Part shown: piece by piece, positions 45,482-45,485 of the stretch
Layout: each line of letters begins with the position of its first letter
How positions within the stretch are numbered: position 1 is the first letter of the stretch
Assembly: GCA_945905835.1 (NCBI GenBank)
Contig: CAMDQJ010000016.1
Location: forward strand, 1-45,485
Origin: Asaia bogorensis
GTDB lineage: Bacteria > Pseudomonadota > Alphaproteobacteria > Reyranellales > Reyranellaceae
Direction: 5' to 3'
Length of the DNA stretch: 45,485 bases
The notes under the pieces: model-generated
Told to the model about the DNA's origin: nothing
Databases searched by the model: none
What the model saw: only the letters and a program-made list of their open reading frames with translations
Made by a program: the position numbers and the translations under genes

Positions 45482-45485
45482 TTCC

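Overview
The window is about 45 kb of dense, high-GC bacterial chromosome. Codon use, gene content (hydantoinase cluster, Bug-type binding protein, NnrU-like and YheT-like proteins, CaiB/BaiF transferase, several acyl-CoA enzymes) and start/stop-overlapping operons suggest an environmental alphaproteobacterium of a Reyranella or Rhodospirillales/Hyphomicrobiales kind. The genus is an inference. No rRNA, tRNA, CRISPR array or intact insertion sequence was seen.

Left end (1-1280): on the minus strand lies an AhpD-like carboxymuconolactone decarboxylase family gene. Its reading frame is interrupted by one TGA, exactly where the second, reactive cysteine of the E-x11-C-x2-C-x3-H signature should be. 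A 6-bp hairpin with a GGUCG loop starts 15 nt after the TGA, closely resembling a bacterial SECIS element. I read this as a candidate selenoprotein and consider it the most interesting item here. A short HTH protein and a strong rho-independent terminator follow.

1.3-12.1 kb: a ferredoxin-NADP reductase, then a cluster for cyclic ureides. It holds a TRZ/ATZ-type amidohydrolase, a DHDPS/NAL-type lyase, a D-hydantoinase, an exported protein, an N-carbamoyl-D-amino acid hydrolase, a flavin reductase-like protein and a hydantoin racemase. A complete polar amino acid ABC importer (binding protein, ATPase, two permeases) is divergent from the racemase. Together these would racemise and open 5-substituted hydantoins, release D-amino acids, and import the substrate or a related compound.

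12.2-18.5 kb: a Bug-type binding protein is followed by a decayed NitT/TauT ABC importer and an amidohydrolase with an in-frame TAA. Next come a truncated NnrU-like gene, an intact isochorismatase-family hydrolase, a broken MORN-repeat gene, a BamE-like lipoprotein and a TPR-like exported protein.

18.6-31.5 kb: aminotransferase, ABC-2 exporter pair, mepA broken by an amber codon, enoyl-CoA hydratase, TauD-like dioxygenase, and the tail of a hybrid histidine kinase. A minus-strand operon follows (EamA exporter, CaiB/BaiF CoA-transferase, penicillin acylase), then tandem YheT-type hydrolases of which the second is frameshifted, and a Nudix hydrolase.

31.5-45.5 kb: hemB; a valine catabolic trio (isobutyryl-CoA dehydrogenase-like, 3-hydroxyisobutyryl-CoA hydrolase, 3-hydroxyisobutyrate dehydrogenase); GST, HAD, MaoC, SDR, ABM monooxygenase, CorA and a second GST; then on the minus strand a TauE/SafE permease, a glutaryl-CoA dehydrogenase-like enzyme, a second decayed NitT/TauT ATPase, and two overlapping paralogous genes of unknown function that run to the window edge.

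About ten genes carry stops, frameshifts or truncations. All are accessory, while the housekeeping and catabolic genes are intact. This points to real gene decay, although assembly error cannot be excluded from the sequence alone.
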